Numbered from the stretch's first letter, positions 1-11,947 are shown. The stretch: 64,000 nucleotides of DNA from Posidonia oceanica (GCA_037176725.1 JAZBRS010000044.1:2914001-2978000), one strand, 5' to 3'. Translations and numbers: made by a program. The notes: generated by a model from the sequence alone, not told the origin.

Positions 1-775
1 AGCAGTAGCCAGGGACTCACCCTTGTAACTCACTGCACTGCCACAGACACCCGCCTTGGGGGAGAGCGTGTCCGTCACGACATCTCACACCAGAGACGCC
101 TCAAAAAGCAATCCCCAACCGGAAAAGCGGTCCACACACGGGACAAACCATAGGACACACCTAATACGGCGCCCGCAAGCTCTATGTTTCGAACCACTAG
201 AGGCTCCTCACCCCTAGGCTCAACCAGTACTCACAGACCTCAACCTCAGTGATGTGTCCGACACACCGCAGAGTATAGTCACATTCCCAAGGAATGCAGC
301 CACACCCACGGGTCCAGGCTACACTCACCTCGAAGTCTTGGCCCGCAACAAGCACTCGGACCTTACCTTGGCAACAGCTCACGACCCCAAGGGTATCAGT
401 CGTCCCTGCAAGGTCGGCCAATGCCTAAGTCTCGGTCCACAACCAAAGGCGCAATAAAATCCTTACCAAAACCTTTTCAAAACTAATGCATTTTCTTTCC
501 AAAATATCCTTTCGAAATCCTTTCGAAAACATCAAATAACATTCCAAAACCTTATCCATTTTCCTTTTAAAACCCCTTTTAAAAGTCATTTAAAAGCCAT
601 TAAACATCATATAACAAAACACCACAGAACACCGTGCCAAACATTGCACGGAACATCGCACTCAAGGCAGAACAACGGTCTCGAAGTCCCATTTGACTTA
701 CGAGGCCAGACATCAACCAAACACTGAGTCATAACGAAACCTAGGGTTAATTATCAACCCTAAAGTCCAACTAAA

Positions 776-785
776 CCATATAAGG
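776..785 (-). promoter_or_regulatory. CArG-like / TATA-like box in family A LTR
   Basis: CCATATAAGG fits the CC(A/T)6GG consensus and, read on the element's minus strand, contains a TTATAT TATA-like core. The same ten bases occur in the right LTR at 6784-6793. It may be the LTR core promoter; MADS-protein binding is only a possibility. No other promoter element is evident nearby. Confidence 0.3.
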
Positions 786-1895
786 GGGAACTTAACATTT
801 CTACGTTCTATAAGCTTTTATACTAACCATAGTTCCCAAAGAATCATGCTAATTCATTTTAGGCATTACTTATATCATTCTAATGATTATCCTAATCATT
901 ATTGTACTATAATTACCTACAAAGGCAATCTAGTAAATTACCATATGAAACTCCCCAAAACCCAACCCAACACTGAGGGCAAAAGGGGACAGGGGGTCTG
1001 GTTTGGTAGACCGTTCTCAAACGGTCGACCAGACAAGCGGCAAGAACCCCCAACTAACATTAATTTAACTCTAATCATATTACTAATTAACATCATTAGC
1101 AATCTAATCCATTAATCACAACTAATCTAATCAACATAGCAGCCAGGGGCGTTAAATGCTAGTAAGCCAGCGTTCAACACCCTGGCCTCAGATCCTCAAG
1201 TAAAAGCACAATTCCTAGCATGCCACTACTCCCATTAATCCAGGAAAAGCCAAGAACATATCAAAAGCATGCATACCAATCACGACACAGGCCAAATAAT
1301 CAAACATGCAACAATCAAAACCCATACAAGCAGCAAAACAAGAGGTTGCTAAACCAGAGGCGTTGAACGCGCCAGAGTTCGCATCCAACGCCCTGAAGCA
1401 AGAGATTGAATTCAATCCCCCAAACAGGTGAGCCAAACATCCACCCATCACAAGCCAAGCAAGAAAACTCATTCACCAACACATCCAAAACATGCAAACG
1501 ACAAAACCATCTCAACTAAGCATGCAGAAAGGATCGTAAAGGGTGTGTACCTTTCACCAAGGAGCAACCACCCAATTGCTGACCTCCACGGCGATCCAAC
1601 GCTCCAAGCCAGCTCCCAACCATGCCTCAAGCATCCTCCGATCATCCACCAGCTCGCCGCAACCCCTGCAATGGTAAAAACCCAGGAGTTGGAGGTGCAA
1701 CCAAGAAGGAGGAGAAGAAGAGAGGAGGAAAAGGATGCTAAGGTCAAACCTCACCTCTTTCCCAAGCTCCCAAGCACCTCGGAGCCCACTGGAGCACATC
1801 CACGCCAGCCACGGAAGGAGAGGAGCAAGGAGGGAAGGAGGAAAACCCCGGGAAAGCCACTGGTGTCCTACTGATATAGGTAGCTACAACTCATA

Positions 1896-2205
1896 GTGTT
1901 AAACACCACCGTCTGCACGTTTAACATAGAACGTAGGCATGTACGCATTCAACACTGAAAGTTGCAAGTGTTAAACGTAGGCTTCTTAGCGTACAACATA
2001 AGATGCACCAAACCTTGCGTCTAACACCTCAGGAATCCAGGAGCACCGACATACAGGTGTTGAACGCTGGGTTCCTTGCGTCTAACATAAGACGCAAGCC
2101 CACTAGCGTCTAACACCCCGAGGCCAGAAAATCCACATACTAGGTGTTGGACATGGGATTTCTTGCGTCTAACATAAGACGCAGCATTTCCAGCGTCTAA
2201 CACCC
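1896..2205. repeat. Array of four ~60-bp inverted-repeat cassettes in LTR
   Basis: Four units start near 1896, 1968, 2057 and 2143. Each runs GTGTTNNACGYNGG, about 10 bp, a dyad such as TGCGTCTAACATAAGACGCA, about 10 bp, then GCGTCTAACACC. The third and fourth units keep the 7-bp dyad arms perfectly. Shorter relatives lie at 1147-1184 and 1358-1397. The pattern is seen directly; its function is unknown. Confidence 0.8.
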
Positions 2206-3671
2206 TTAGATTCCAGATTAAATATCTGGCCTAAAATGCCACTTAAAATTTGGGTCTTACATCCTAATCACCTTAAAAGAATTTCGCCCTCGAAATTTAC
2301 GAGGCGAAAAGCCAAGGGGTATCGACTCGGATGTCTCATTCAAGATCCCAGACCACCAACACCAGGATGCCACCCAAATCTCAGGATTAGTAGCGAAAAT
2401 CTACGCTCCACAAAGCCATCTCGCCCTACCAAAACCCCGAGCTACACCAAGGACTCATCTCTCCTTGAGTCCGAACTCCACTAATCCGTGGAAAAAGGTC
2501 CCTTAAGGACACAAAAACTCCAATCACAAGCTCACTTCCAAGTCTCTAGAGTCGCAAAGCATCCAGAGCCACTCTAGCAGACACACAAAACCCAGGGACG
2601 ACCAGGTGCAACCAGACCCAACCAGCATTCGCTGCAATTCTCTAATGCCCCACTCGGTCAACAACAACTCCAACTTCAAAACACTTGCTCAGTAGCATCT
2701 CTCATCTCCTGAAATATCGCTTCCAATCCATGGCATGAGAGGAACTAGCATACTAAGACACGGCAAAACACTACTCGGATCAGGAGTGCACTAACAGATC
2801 AGCAAACTAGGTGCTATTTGCCACTAGAAACTGCTTCCTAAATCGACACCCTATCCGATCTAGAGCACACCACCTCTGTGGCCAACACAAAACACAAGGG
2901 TCGGGCAGTTCCCTCTGTGATTCTCTAGCTGATGAGAAAACACAAAGCACCACGTTGCCTAACTGCAACCGGAACTCCCCCAAACCCCAAGCCACAAGAA
3001 TCACTGTTTTCAGTGGAACAACCACAACAAATGGTAAGGACCACTCGGGAGTTGAACTCAGATGAGCTCCAACTCGAAGCAATTCCCAGCAAGAGGATCC
3101 AAACCAGCACGAGCTGCTCCTCCTCCCAGCAATTCCGTCCACAGTTCCACTTTCTTAGAGATACCTCTACTGGATCTCTGAGGATAGTTCACTTGAATCA
3201 GGAAACCACAGATCAGAGGAAGTGCCTAGGATCACATCCAGTAACTCGACCAGCGGCGCCAACCAACGAGACGGGAGCCAACATCATTGATTCACCCAAT
3301 CTCTGCCACAAAACCAAAAAACAAAGGAGAGCAGATCCCTCCAGATCAAATAGCACTACGCCATCCGCCCCACCAACAAGCAACGAAAAACAAATGGCAT
3401 AATCAACAGGACACCCAAAGAAACACCGGAGAAATAATCTCCACCGCTCGAATGGCACTGAGCTACTAGAACCACCAAAAACAAAACTAGCTGGGCATCC
3501 CCTACAAGATACCCCAAACAGCACACAACAACAGCACACTGGGCTACGCCACTCAACGGCCAAGCCCCAAACAGGACGCATGGCTCAACTGCACAATGCC
3601 AAGGTGCGACTCACACGTGCAACACCTCCCAGATAACTCTATCCTCCAACAGAGTATCCGGAACAACCACA

Positions 3672-4130
3672 CACATCCAGGGACCCACCAGAGTCACCCA
3701 TAACCACGACAATAGCTGGGGACTCACTCAGTCGCCCAAAAAACCAACAACAAACCACTGGGAAGCGTCACGCTTCACCCTGAAACCACACAGACATTTG
3801 GGAAGCCTCACGCTTCACCCAAAAACAATAACAGACATTTGGGAAGCTTATCGCTTCACCCAGAAATAATAACAGACATCTGGAAAGCCTCTCGCTTCAC
3901 CTAGAAACAACAACAGACATCTGGGAAGTCTCTTGCTTCATCCAGAAACCACATAGACAACTGGGAAGCCTCACGCTTCACCCAGAAATCACACAGACAT
4001 CTGGGAAGCCTCTCGCTTCACACAGAAATAACAACAGACATCTGGGAAGCCTCTCGCTTCACCCAGAAACAACAACAGACATCTGGGAAGTCTCTCGCTT
4101 CACCCAGAAACAACAACCAACACCTAGGAA
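3672..4130. repeat. ~41-bp tandem repeat array in element interior
   Basis: Units of the form CATCTGGGAAGCCTCTCGCT + TCACCCAGAAACAACAACAGA recur with GGAAG at about 3761, 3801, 3842, 3882, 3924, 3964, 4004, 4045 and 4086, a period of 40-42 bp. More diverged units precede them from about 3672. An isolated unit is at 4368-4400. A shorter diverged array of the same unit lies at 41680-41865 in the related element. Confidence 0.85.
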
Positions 4131-5173
4131 TTCACCGAGTCACCTAGAGACAACACGGGAGGACGGAGATGCAGGCACCCTCCACACACACGACAACCAC
4201 GACGACCGACCAGACACAACGACCAACAACCACAACAAGGAATAACCAGCAAACAAATCAAACAACAAACAAAGGCAGGTAACCACAATCGTGGAGGGCC
4301 ACACAAGGGGCAGACAACCACTACACCCCCCACGACAGAACAGGACTTGCCCGAAAACAATCACACACATCTGGGAAGCCTCACGCTTCACCCAAATCCG
4401 GCAACATGAAGATGAAACCTCAGGCAGCCTCCGCACCAACAACAAAGCAAGCGACAACACAACAGCAAACGTGGAGATCACACAGGAGGCAATCACCCAC
4501 TGCACCTCTCCCTCCACGACCAAACACCCAACAGCCCAGCAACAGTTGGTGGCCAGTAAATACGTCCTCTGGTTGGCTATCGTGGGGTGCCTAACCACCT
4601 TAAAAGGAACAAGGCACCACACAGCGAAAACCATCAAGCGTCAATAGACGTGCACCACACTAGGCAACACGACTCATCTGGCCTCTCACACAACAGGGTC
4701 TCCTACCCTGCATGCCAGCACTGATACTTGCCTAGAAAACAACTGCCACCACACCCACGGGCAACACGGTGCTCAATCTACGCAAAACTAGTGGACAACA
4801 CCCAGAGCCAGGCTCCACAGAGTGAAGAGTTCAAGCGAACTGCTCCACACGAGCGAATGCAACTTTGTGCTCCAACTGCTCCCTCAAGGCAGCTCCCAAC
4901 AGATGACGATCTCAAAAACCAACCACTTGTAACCTTCCAATAAGAAGTCGACGTCTACTTCCACAAGTGAGCAGACCGTCACTTCTAGGTTCCACGTGGC
5001 GCTCCACAAATCATTCTCGCTATCACTAGAGCCAGAGCTGAAGACACTCCTCAACGCCGCAAGCAAGAATATCAAGAAAATCAATAAAAATCAAGGTGCA
5101 GGAATGCATGATATGCAACTTTTATGAAGTCCTGACCAGACATCTCTAAGCTAGTGCTCCTGGTGAACCTAGT

Positions 5174-5185
5174 GCTCTGATACCA
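5174..5185 (-). other. Primer-binding site, initiator tRNA-Met
   Basis: The complement reads TGGTATCAGAGC, the 12 bases complementary to the 3' end of plant initiator tRNA-Met. It lies 2 bp inside the right LTR, which fixes the element's orientation as minus and the LTR boundary at 5188. Confidence 0.9.
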
Positions 5186-7725
5186 ACTGTAACGACCTGC
5201 CCAGTCGCTACCTCACAACTTAGCTACATTTTTTTTTCATTTTTTATCTTTTATTAGCATTTATGAACTATAAAGCTAAATTCTCACAATGCAATAAAGC
5301 AACAATAAATAAAGCTAACTTACTTACCTAGAAACCCTGATGTGTGGTAGCATGACTCCTCCTATGTGCACTAGCAAACGAACAGCAACTATCCTGCACC
5401 TGCAAAAACACACAAAACAAAGCCCACAGGAGTGACCAGACAAAACGGTCACCCAGCACACACCCACCTAAACCACTCATCCAACAATGCCGAGGGAGCC
5501 GGTGTAAACACGCCACAGCAAACAAACACGGGCATCCCACCAGGATGCCACAACAGCACAACAACAAAACTAATAAAACATGTCTTTGAAATCATTTATC
5601 TATTTTCCTTTCGAAAACATATGCATGCTCTTTCAAAATCTTAAAAGCATACTTGAAATGGTCAATCTAGCCAAATCAAGCCCAAAACACAAAACCAACT
5701 CGCAGCCTGGTCCCACGCCCTCATTGGACGGACTAGACGGTCAACAGCGCTTGAAAGCCACAATCGCATTTAGAACGCACAGCACAACAAACACAAAGCC
5801 AACCAAACACAGGGCCTCAAAGGCTAAACAACAACGCCTCAAAAAGGTGGAAAACTCTAGGCCCAAAATGGCCAAAACTCGACAAAAGCCAACAAGCCAC
5901 AAAAACAAGCAAAGCTCGAGGCCCAATACAACCCAAACGAACCAAGCACGGCCCAAACGAGCACAAAAGAAAACCAACTAGTCGTGTTGCATGGCGCCCC
6001 AGCAACCGATCTGGCTTCAATAAGTAGCAAGTGACTCACCCCTACAACTCACTGCACTGCCACGGACATCCACCCTGTAGGGGTGCGTGTCTGTCACGTC
6101 ATCTCACATCAGAGACGCCTCAAAAAGCAATCCCCAACTGGGAAAGCGGTCCACACACAAGACAAACAACAGGGCACACCTAATACTGCGCCTGCAAGCT
6201 CAGTGCTCCGAACCACTAGAGACTCCTCACCCCTAGGCTCAGCCAGCACTCACAGACCTCAACTCCGGTGACGTGTCCGACACACCGCAGAGTGTAGTCG
6301 CATTCCCAAGGAATGCAGTCACACCCACGGGTTCAGGCTACACTCACCTCGAAGTCTTGGCCCGCAACAAGCACTCGAACCTTACCTTGGCACTAGCTCA
6401 CGACCCTAGGGGTATCAGTCGTCCCTGCAAGGCTGGCCAATGCCTAAGTCTCGGTCCATAACCAAAGGCGCAGTAAAATCCTTACCAAAACCTTTTCAAA
6501 ACTAATGCATTTTCTTTCCAAAATATCTTTTCGAAAACATCAAATAACATTCCAAAACCTTATCCATTTTCCTTTTAAAACCCCTTTTAAAAGTCATTTA
6601 AAAGCCATTAAACATCATATAACAAAACACCACAGAACACCGTGCCAAACATTGCACGGAACATCGCACTCAAGGCAGAACAACGGTCTCGAAGTCCCAT
6701 TTGACTTACGAGGCCAGACATCAACCAAACACTGAGTCATAACGAAACCTAGGGTTAATTATCAACCCTAAAGTCCAACTAAACCATATAAGGGGGAACT
6801 TAACATTTCTACGTTCTATAAGCTTTTATACTAACCATAGTTCCCAGAGAATCATGCTAATTCATTTTAGGCATTACTTATATCATTCTAATGATTATCC
6901 TAATCATTATTGTACTATAATTACCTACAAAGGCAATCTAGTAAATTACCATATGAAACTCCCCAAAACCCAACCCAACACTGAGGGCAAAAGGGGACAG
7001 GGGGTCTAGTTTGGTAGACCGTTCTCAAACGGTCGACCGGACAAGCGGCAAGAACCCCCAACTAACATTAATTTAACTCTAATCATATTACTAATTAACA
7101 TCATTAGCAATCTAATCCATTAATCACAACTAATCTAATCAACATAGCAGCCAAGGGCGTTAAACGCTGGAAAGCCAGCGTCCAACGTTGAGCGCTAGTA
7201 AGCCAGTGTTCAACACCCTAGCCTCATATCCTCAAGTAAAAGCACAAGTCCTAGCATGCCACTACTCCCATTAATCCAGGAAAAGCCAAGAACATATCAA
7301 AAGCATGCATACCAATCACGGCACAGGCCAAATAATCAAACATGCAACAATCAAAACCCATTCAAGCAGCAAAACAAGAGGCTGCTGAACTAGAGGCGTA
7401 GAACGTGCGTCAGACCGCGTTCAAAGTTGAACACGCCAGAGTTCGCATCCAACACCCTAAAACAGGAGATTGAATTCAATCCCCCCAAACAGGCGAGCCA
7501 AACATCCACCCATCACAAGCCAAGCAAGAAAACTCATTCACCAACACATCCAAAACATGCAAACGACAAAACCATCTCAACTAAGCATGCAAAAAGGATC
7601 CTAAAGGGTGTGTACCTTTCACCAAGGAGCAACCACCCAACTGTCGACCTCCACGGCAATCCAACGCTCCAAGCCAGCTCCCAACCATGCCTCAAGCATC
7701 CTCCGATCATCCACCAGCTTGCTGC

Positions 7726-10634
7726 TGTAGACACCCCATTTTGGCAGGCTTTTGTTTGGGAATTTCCGGAGATTTGTTCGTTGTAGCAAAACCCACTTCA
7801 AAACCAATCCAAAAACCCACTTCAAAATAATCAAAAACCAACCCATTCCCCTTTTCCAAATTCATTTCCCAAACCTAACCTAAGCCCAGCCATTAGCAGC
7901 CCAACCCATTAGCAGCCCAACCTACTGAGTGACACGTTCAGGCGCCGCATGCACAGGCGACTGGACTTGGTCGCACCTTTGGGTGGCGACTGAGTCAGAT
8001 GCTAGGTGTTGCGGTGACTCGACTGTAAATCAGTCCACCGCCCAAGCTCACCGCCTCGGCCATTCCCGGTCATCGCCACTCACCGCCCGTCCCCTCCGCA
8101 CTTACTCGCCCACTCTCGGCCACGCACTAGCCGCCAAGCCGCACTTACTCGCCTGCCCGCACTTACTCACCCCGCCGACCACTTGCCACTCACAACTTCC
8201 CTTTCACCGCCTTCGCCGGCCGCCTGCCATCGACGACTTCGTCGTCCTTGCTCGGCCGCACTTACTTGCCCTCACTTCGCCACTTACTTCACCTGCAAAC
8301 ACCGGCCCTTTTCCCGCTCTCACAGCCTCTCTCTGCACCTTCTTCCTCGCGCCAAGAGCCGGCCTTTTGAACAAAACCCATCCACCACCGCATGCACTCA
8401 CACAGACACTGCATTTGCAATTTGAGAGCTCCAGAGCATTCCCCGATCCTTCCTTGTGCGATCCCGTGCTTCCTTGAGTAATCCTAAGCCTTCCCAAGCC
8501 CGCAATTGCCCTTCGAACCCATCGCCAGCAAGCCTTCTCCACCTTCTGTCCGCCAACTCCGGCGAGCACCCGAGGTGAAATACCCCACCACATTGCTTGT
8601 TTGAGGGTCCGGGAACGTTCCTGGACCTCCTTCCTTCGCGGCCGCATTGGCCGTTTCCCCTCTTGCACCCTCGGTCGTGCCAACGGCTAAGGAGGCGCAG
8701 CAATACCGACGAGGTGCCGGTGGAGGCGGAAAAGAGGCTTTTCTTAGCCCGCGAACGCTTCCGCATCTCCTCCACAATCCCTTGACGCTCCCTAGCCGCT
8801 TCATTGGGTCGTTGGCCGCTCGTGTGGCCAGCCTCCAATGAACTCCAGCGGCGCAAAGAGGAGGAGGTGGGTGGGGTGTTCCAAGCCACCATTTCTCACA
8901 CCGAACGTGTGGTTGGATTCATGGAAACGTCGTCGACGTTTTCCGATCCTCCTCAGCTTTTTCCGCATCGTCTGGAGCTTGCAGTTTGCCGTTGAAGTCC
9001 ATCCACCGAACTACCAGGTCAGGCGCCGCTCCAAGTGGTGACTGACCTGCAACTTCAGCTGCCGTCGGCCAATCTTTGGGCCGACGTTCTAGGCGATCCA
9101 GGCCGTTATTTTGCATGCTGTTTGTTCCTATGTGTTTGTGAATGAATGCTCTTTAATTTCACATATTTAGTTGCTTGTTTTGCATCATGTGTGGAGTGGG
9201 ATTTGGCTCCAAAGTCTGCTGTTTGGTTTGCCGAGTTGCAGAGGTGACGTCGCTCCAAGCGGTGACTAAGCTGCAACTTAAGCAGACCACCGGCCGGACT
9301 TTGCGCCGGTGTATCTCGTTGCCCGGACCTCCGTTTTGTATGATTTTTGTTTCCTTGTCATCGTGGTTTATTGCTTTGCATGTTTGCATCATTAGTTTTC
9401 AATCTTGCATGGTTTTGCGTGCGAGATCTGGCCTTGAAGTTTGGCCCAGGACTTCTAGTTGAACCGCCGCTCACACCGGCGACTCGACTGTGTCTTTTCA
9501 ACAGTCCACCAGCCAGACTTTGGGCCGCCATAGCTCGTGACCCATATTGCCATTTTGTAAAGTGATTGCATGGTTTTGATCGTGGATATGCCATCTGTAT
9601 TTCTGCATGCTTAGTTCTTGGTTTCACATCGCCTGCATACTTTGTTTTCAGCAGCAAAGGTCCCTACTTGGCAATATTGTGTGTGGCCTTGTCGCCTGGG
9701 AGCCCGGCGACTGGGTCAAGCACCGCCGACAGTGGTGACCTGGCTCAGTTGCTGCTCTCAGTGGTGACTTGACTGCAGTTCAAGCAGTGGGCTACGCCGC
9801 TCACTTGCCACTGCCTCGCTTTGTTGACCGACTTGTTTTTATGCTAGTTTTGTCTCAGAGCATGCATTATTTATCGCTTTGTCGCTGGTTTTAGTTTTGC
9901 ATGATTTCCATAGCATTCCTAGCGATGATTGTCATTGCGTTGGTAGCAGGAGAGTGCTCTGTGTCGCCAGTTCCACCGGCGACAGGCACTGCCGCCCCTG
10001 TGGCCGGCGACTCCAGCTGCAATCTAGGCAGTGAGCATAGCCATCCCAGCTGCCGCCCCTTTGTTTTTATCTGCTTCCTTTGGTTTTAGTTTCACATTTC
10101 TTGCTTGCTTATCGCCTGTTTGCAATGCTTTAACTCTATTTAATTGCTTTTAAAAAACGTTTGCTAAGCTTTGCATGGTTTATAATTGCATCTTGCATAC
10201 CGCCTTAGGGTGAACATAAACCGGCGTTTCACGCTAACATTTGCCACACAATTGCGGATCAGTTAAGAAAGACCGATTCCTCGGGCGTGTCAGGAGTGCC
10301 TAACACTTTCCCCGCACGTAACAGGAGTCCTTGCCCTTTCTCTGGACTGCATTGACCTTGTGTCACGCATTTGCATTGATTTTCGCATGCTTTCTAAATT
10401 GCATAGGTTTTCCCTGCACGTTCTTTATACGGTTTTCCTAATTTTCCCGTTTTAATAAATCAGGTGACGACTCTATGTCTTTTCTTTATTATCTTTAGCG
10501 TTCGTCTCTGCTTTTCAGTGTTTTCGAGTCGAGTTTCCTTCCTCGGATTCACCCGCTTATAGTAACCTAATTTTGGTTGGTGCACGTAAGCTTTGGCATC
10601 GTGCATGGACGTGCCGATTTTCAGGATTACTACA
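7726..10634 (+). mobile_element. Tat/Ogre-like solo LTR inserted in family A LTR
   Basis: It starts TGTAGACACCCCATTTTG and ends ATTACTACA. The uninterrupted sister LTR (around 1651-1656) shows where it was inserted. The flanks GCTGC (7721-7725) and GCCGT (10635-10639) are each one C-to-T change from the sister's GCCGC, so they are a decayed 5-bp target duplication. The 3' part carries wording typical of plant Tat-type LTRs: CTCGGGCGTGTCAGGAGTGC near 10281, CCCCGCACGTAAC near 10310, and AATAAATCAGGTGACGACTC near 10455, which includes the poly(A) signal. There is no second LTR or interior, hence a solo LTR left by LTR-LTR recombination. ORFs of up to 182 aa in the GC-rich 5' half are not recognised as genes. 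Confidence 0.85.
9000..10040 (+). repeat. ~220-250-bp modular repeat inside the Tat-like LTR
   Basis: A GC-rich cassette (CCGCTCCAAGTGGTGACTG then CTGCAACTTCAGC, and GGCCGAC) recurs in diverging form at about 9021, 9245, 9463, 9717 and 9962. Between copies lie T-rich linkers sharing TTTTGCATG and TGCATGCTTAG-type words. The units are old and diverged. Confidence 0.6.
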
Positions 10635-10866
10635 GCCGTAGCCCCTACAGTGGTAAAAACCCAGGAGTTGGAGGTGCAACCAAGAAGGAGGAGAAGAAGA
10701 GAGGAGGAAAAGGATGCTAAGGTCAAACCTCACCTCTTTCCCAAGCACCCCAGAGCCCACTGGAGCACATCCACGTCGGCCACGGAAGGAGAGGAGGAAG
10801 GAGGGAAGGAGGAAAACCCCGGGAAAGCCAATGGTGTCCTACTGATATAGGTAGCTGCAACTCATA

Positions 10867-11175
10867 GTGTTAAACACCACCGTCCGCATGTTTAACGTAG
10901 AACGCAGGCATGTACCCGTTCAACACTGAAAGTTGCAAGTGTTAAACGTAGGCTTCTTGGCATACAATATAAGACACACCAAACCCTGTGTCTAACACCT
11001 CAGGAATCCAGGAGCACCGACATACAGGTGTTGAACGCTGGGTTCCTTGCGTCTAACATAAGACGCAAGCCCACTAGTGTCTAACACCCCGAGGCCAGAA
11101 AATCCATATACCAGGTGTTGGACGTGGGATTTCTTGCGTCTAACATAAGATGCAGCATTTCCAACGTCTAACACC
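10867..11175. repeat. Second copy of the four-cassette LTR array
   Basis: Units start near 10867, 10939, 11027 and 11113 and match the array at 1896-2205 with scattered substitutions. In unit 4 one dyad arm has changed (AAGATGCA instead of AAGACGCA), a C-to-T type change. Confidence 0.8.
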
Positions 11176-11239
11176 CTCAGATTCTAGATTAAATATCTAG
11201 CATAAAATGTCACCTAAAATCTGGCTCTTACACGATTGG

Positions 11240-11740
11240 ACCTACAAGAAATGAATATACACCCAAAGGAGGAAGAAAACAACATCATTTTGCCTCCATT
11301 GTTTCACAATGAGCAAAGATAAGAAGTCAATGATGTGTGATTTCTTGAAAGCATTGAAAGTTCCAGATGGATATGCATCAAATCAAATATATCTAGATGT
11401 GTTTGTGAAAAGGAGTGTAAGATTTCAGGACTTAAGAGCCATGATTGTCACATTCTAATGCAACAATTTCTTTGACTGTTCGAGTTCAATCCATTATGAT
11501 TGAGTTGTGTAATTTCTTTAGGGATTTATGTTCTAAAGAGATAGATCCAAGGGATTTTTAGAAATTGGAACATAATATTGCAACAACCCTTTGTCATAAG
11601 GAGAAAATATTTCCTTCAGCATTTTTTGATGTTATGGTACATTTACCTATTCACTTGACAACTGAAGCCAAATTAGTAGGACTAGAATAATATAGATGGA
11701 TGTATCCCATTGAAAGGTATTGTAATATTACGTAATAGTA
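11240..11740 (+). pseudogene. CACTA (En/Spm) transposase remnant, DUF4218-like
   Basis: Conceptual translation in shifting plus-strand frames gives KALKVPDGYASN, then GLKSHDCHILMQQ, and at the end YRWMYPIERY. These words are typical of the DUF4218 region that follows the TNP2-type transposase domain in plant CACTA elements. At least one frameshift (near 11415) and several stops separate the pieces. The 5' part, including the catalytic region, would lie to the left and is cut off by the family A element at 11232, so that element inserted into or next to a decayed CACTA. No terminal CACTA repeats are visible nearby. No function is expected. Confidence 0.7.
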
Positions 11741-11946
11741 TGACCCTGTAAGCAACTTATGAATATTATTGTAATATCTCCATCACTGATCATCAAAGAT
11801 GAGCTCACAACTATCAGAGCAGAGAGATGCATGCTCATCTTCCCAGAAGACATGATATTAAGCATTTATTTAGCTTTAAATATAAAACTTTGTTGAACCA
11901 AGAATTCCTTGTATGAATGTAAATATGATATGAAGCATTCATTTAG

Positions 11947-11947
<1 letters not shown>

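Larger units (their letters stand above)
1..2261 (-). mobile_element. Family A LTR, left copy (3' LTR), 5' part of window truncated
   Basis: Near-identical to 6025-11232 once the insertion at 7726-10634 is removed, so this is the left LTR of a minus-oriented retroelement that begins outside the window. About 0.84 kb is missing by comparison with the right copy. It ends in TTACA at 2261, which on the minus strand reads as an LTR start TGTAAGACCC. The interior holds a T/A-rich middle (480-1130) and two groups of GCGTY-type inverted-repeat cassettes (1147-1397 and 1896-2205). Relative to the right copy it lacks about 30 bp near 1160. No protein is recognised in it; the short ORFs it contains are not conserved between the two LTR copies. 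Confidence 0.85.
2262..5187 (-). mobile_element. Interior of family A element, non-coding (LARD-like)
   Basis: This 2.9-kb segment lies between the two family A LTRs. On the minus strand it starts with a primer-binding site next to the right LTR and ends with the purine-leaning stretch AAGGTGATTAGGA (complement of 2262-2274) next to the left LTR. None of the reading frames shows gag, protease, reverse transcriptase, RNase H or integrase motifs. The ORFs of up to 165 aa are low-complexity frames of tandem repeats. A large LTR element without coding capacity fits the LARD class, which would depend on proteins from another element. The right half (about 3700-5187) is homologous to 41684-42850. 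Confidence 0.75.
5188..11232 (-). mobile_element. Family A LTR, right copy (5' LTR), split by a solo LTR
   Basis: On the plus strand it runs from TGTAACGACC (5188) to CTCTTACA (11232), giving TG..CA ends on the element strand. After removing 7726-10634 it is about 3.1 kb. From 6025 onward it aligns with 1-2261 almost base for base, including the cassette arrays at 7147-7207, 7395-7455 and 10867-11175. The left target duplication lies outside the window, so the 5-bp duplication cannot be checked; the right flank begins CGATT. No coding sequence is recognised. Confidence 0.85.

Noticed and set aside
3755..4130. CRISPR-like array of short regular repeats
   Set aside because: Units are contiguous imperfect tandem copies without unique spacers, in a plant retroelement interior.
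8204..8892. Overlapping ORFs of 106-164 aa in GC-rich DNA
   Set aside because: They lie within a solo LTR, are open in several frames at once, and show no protein family.
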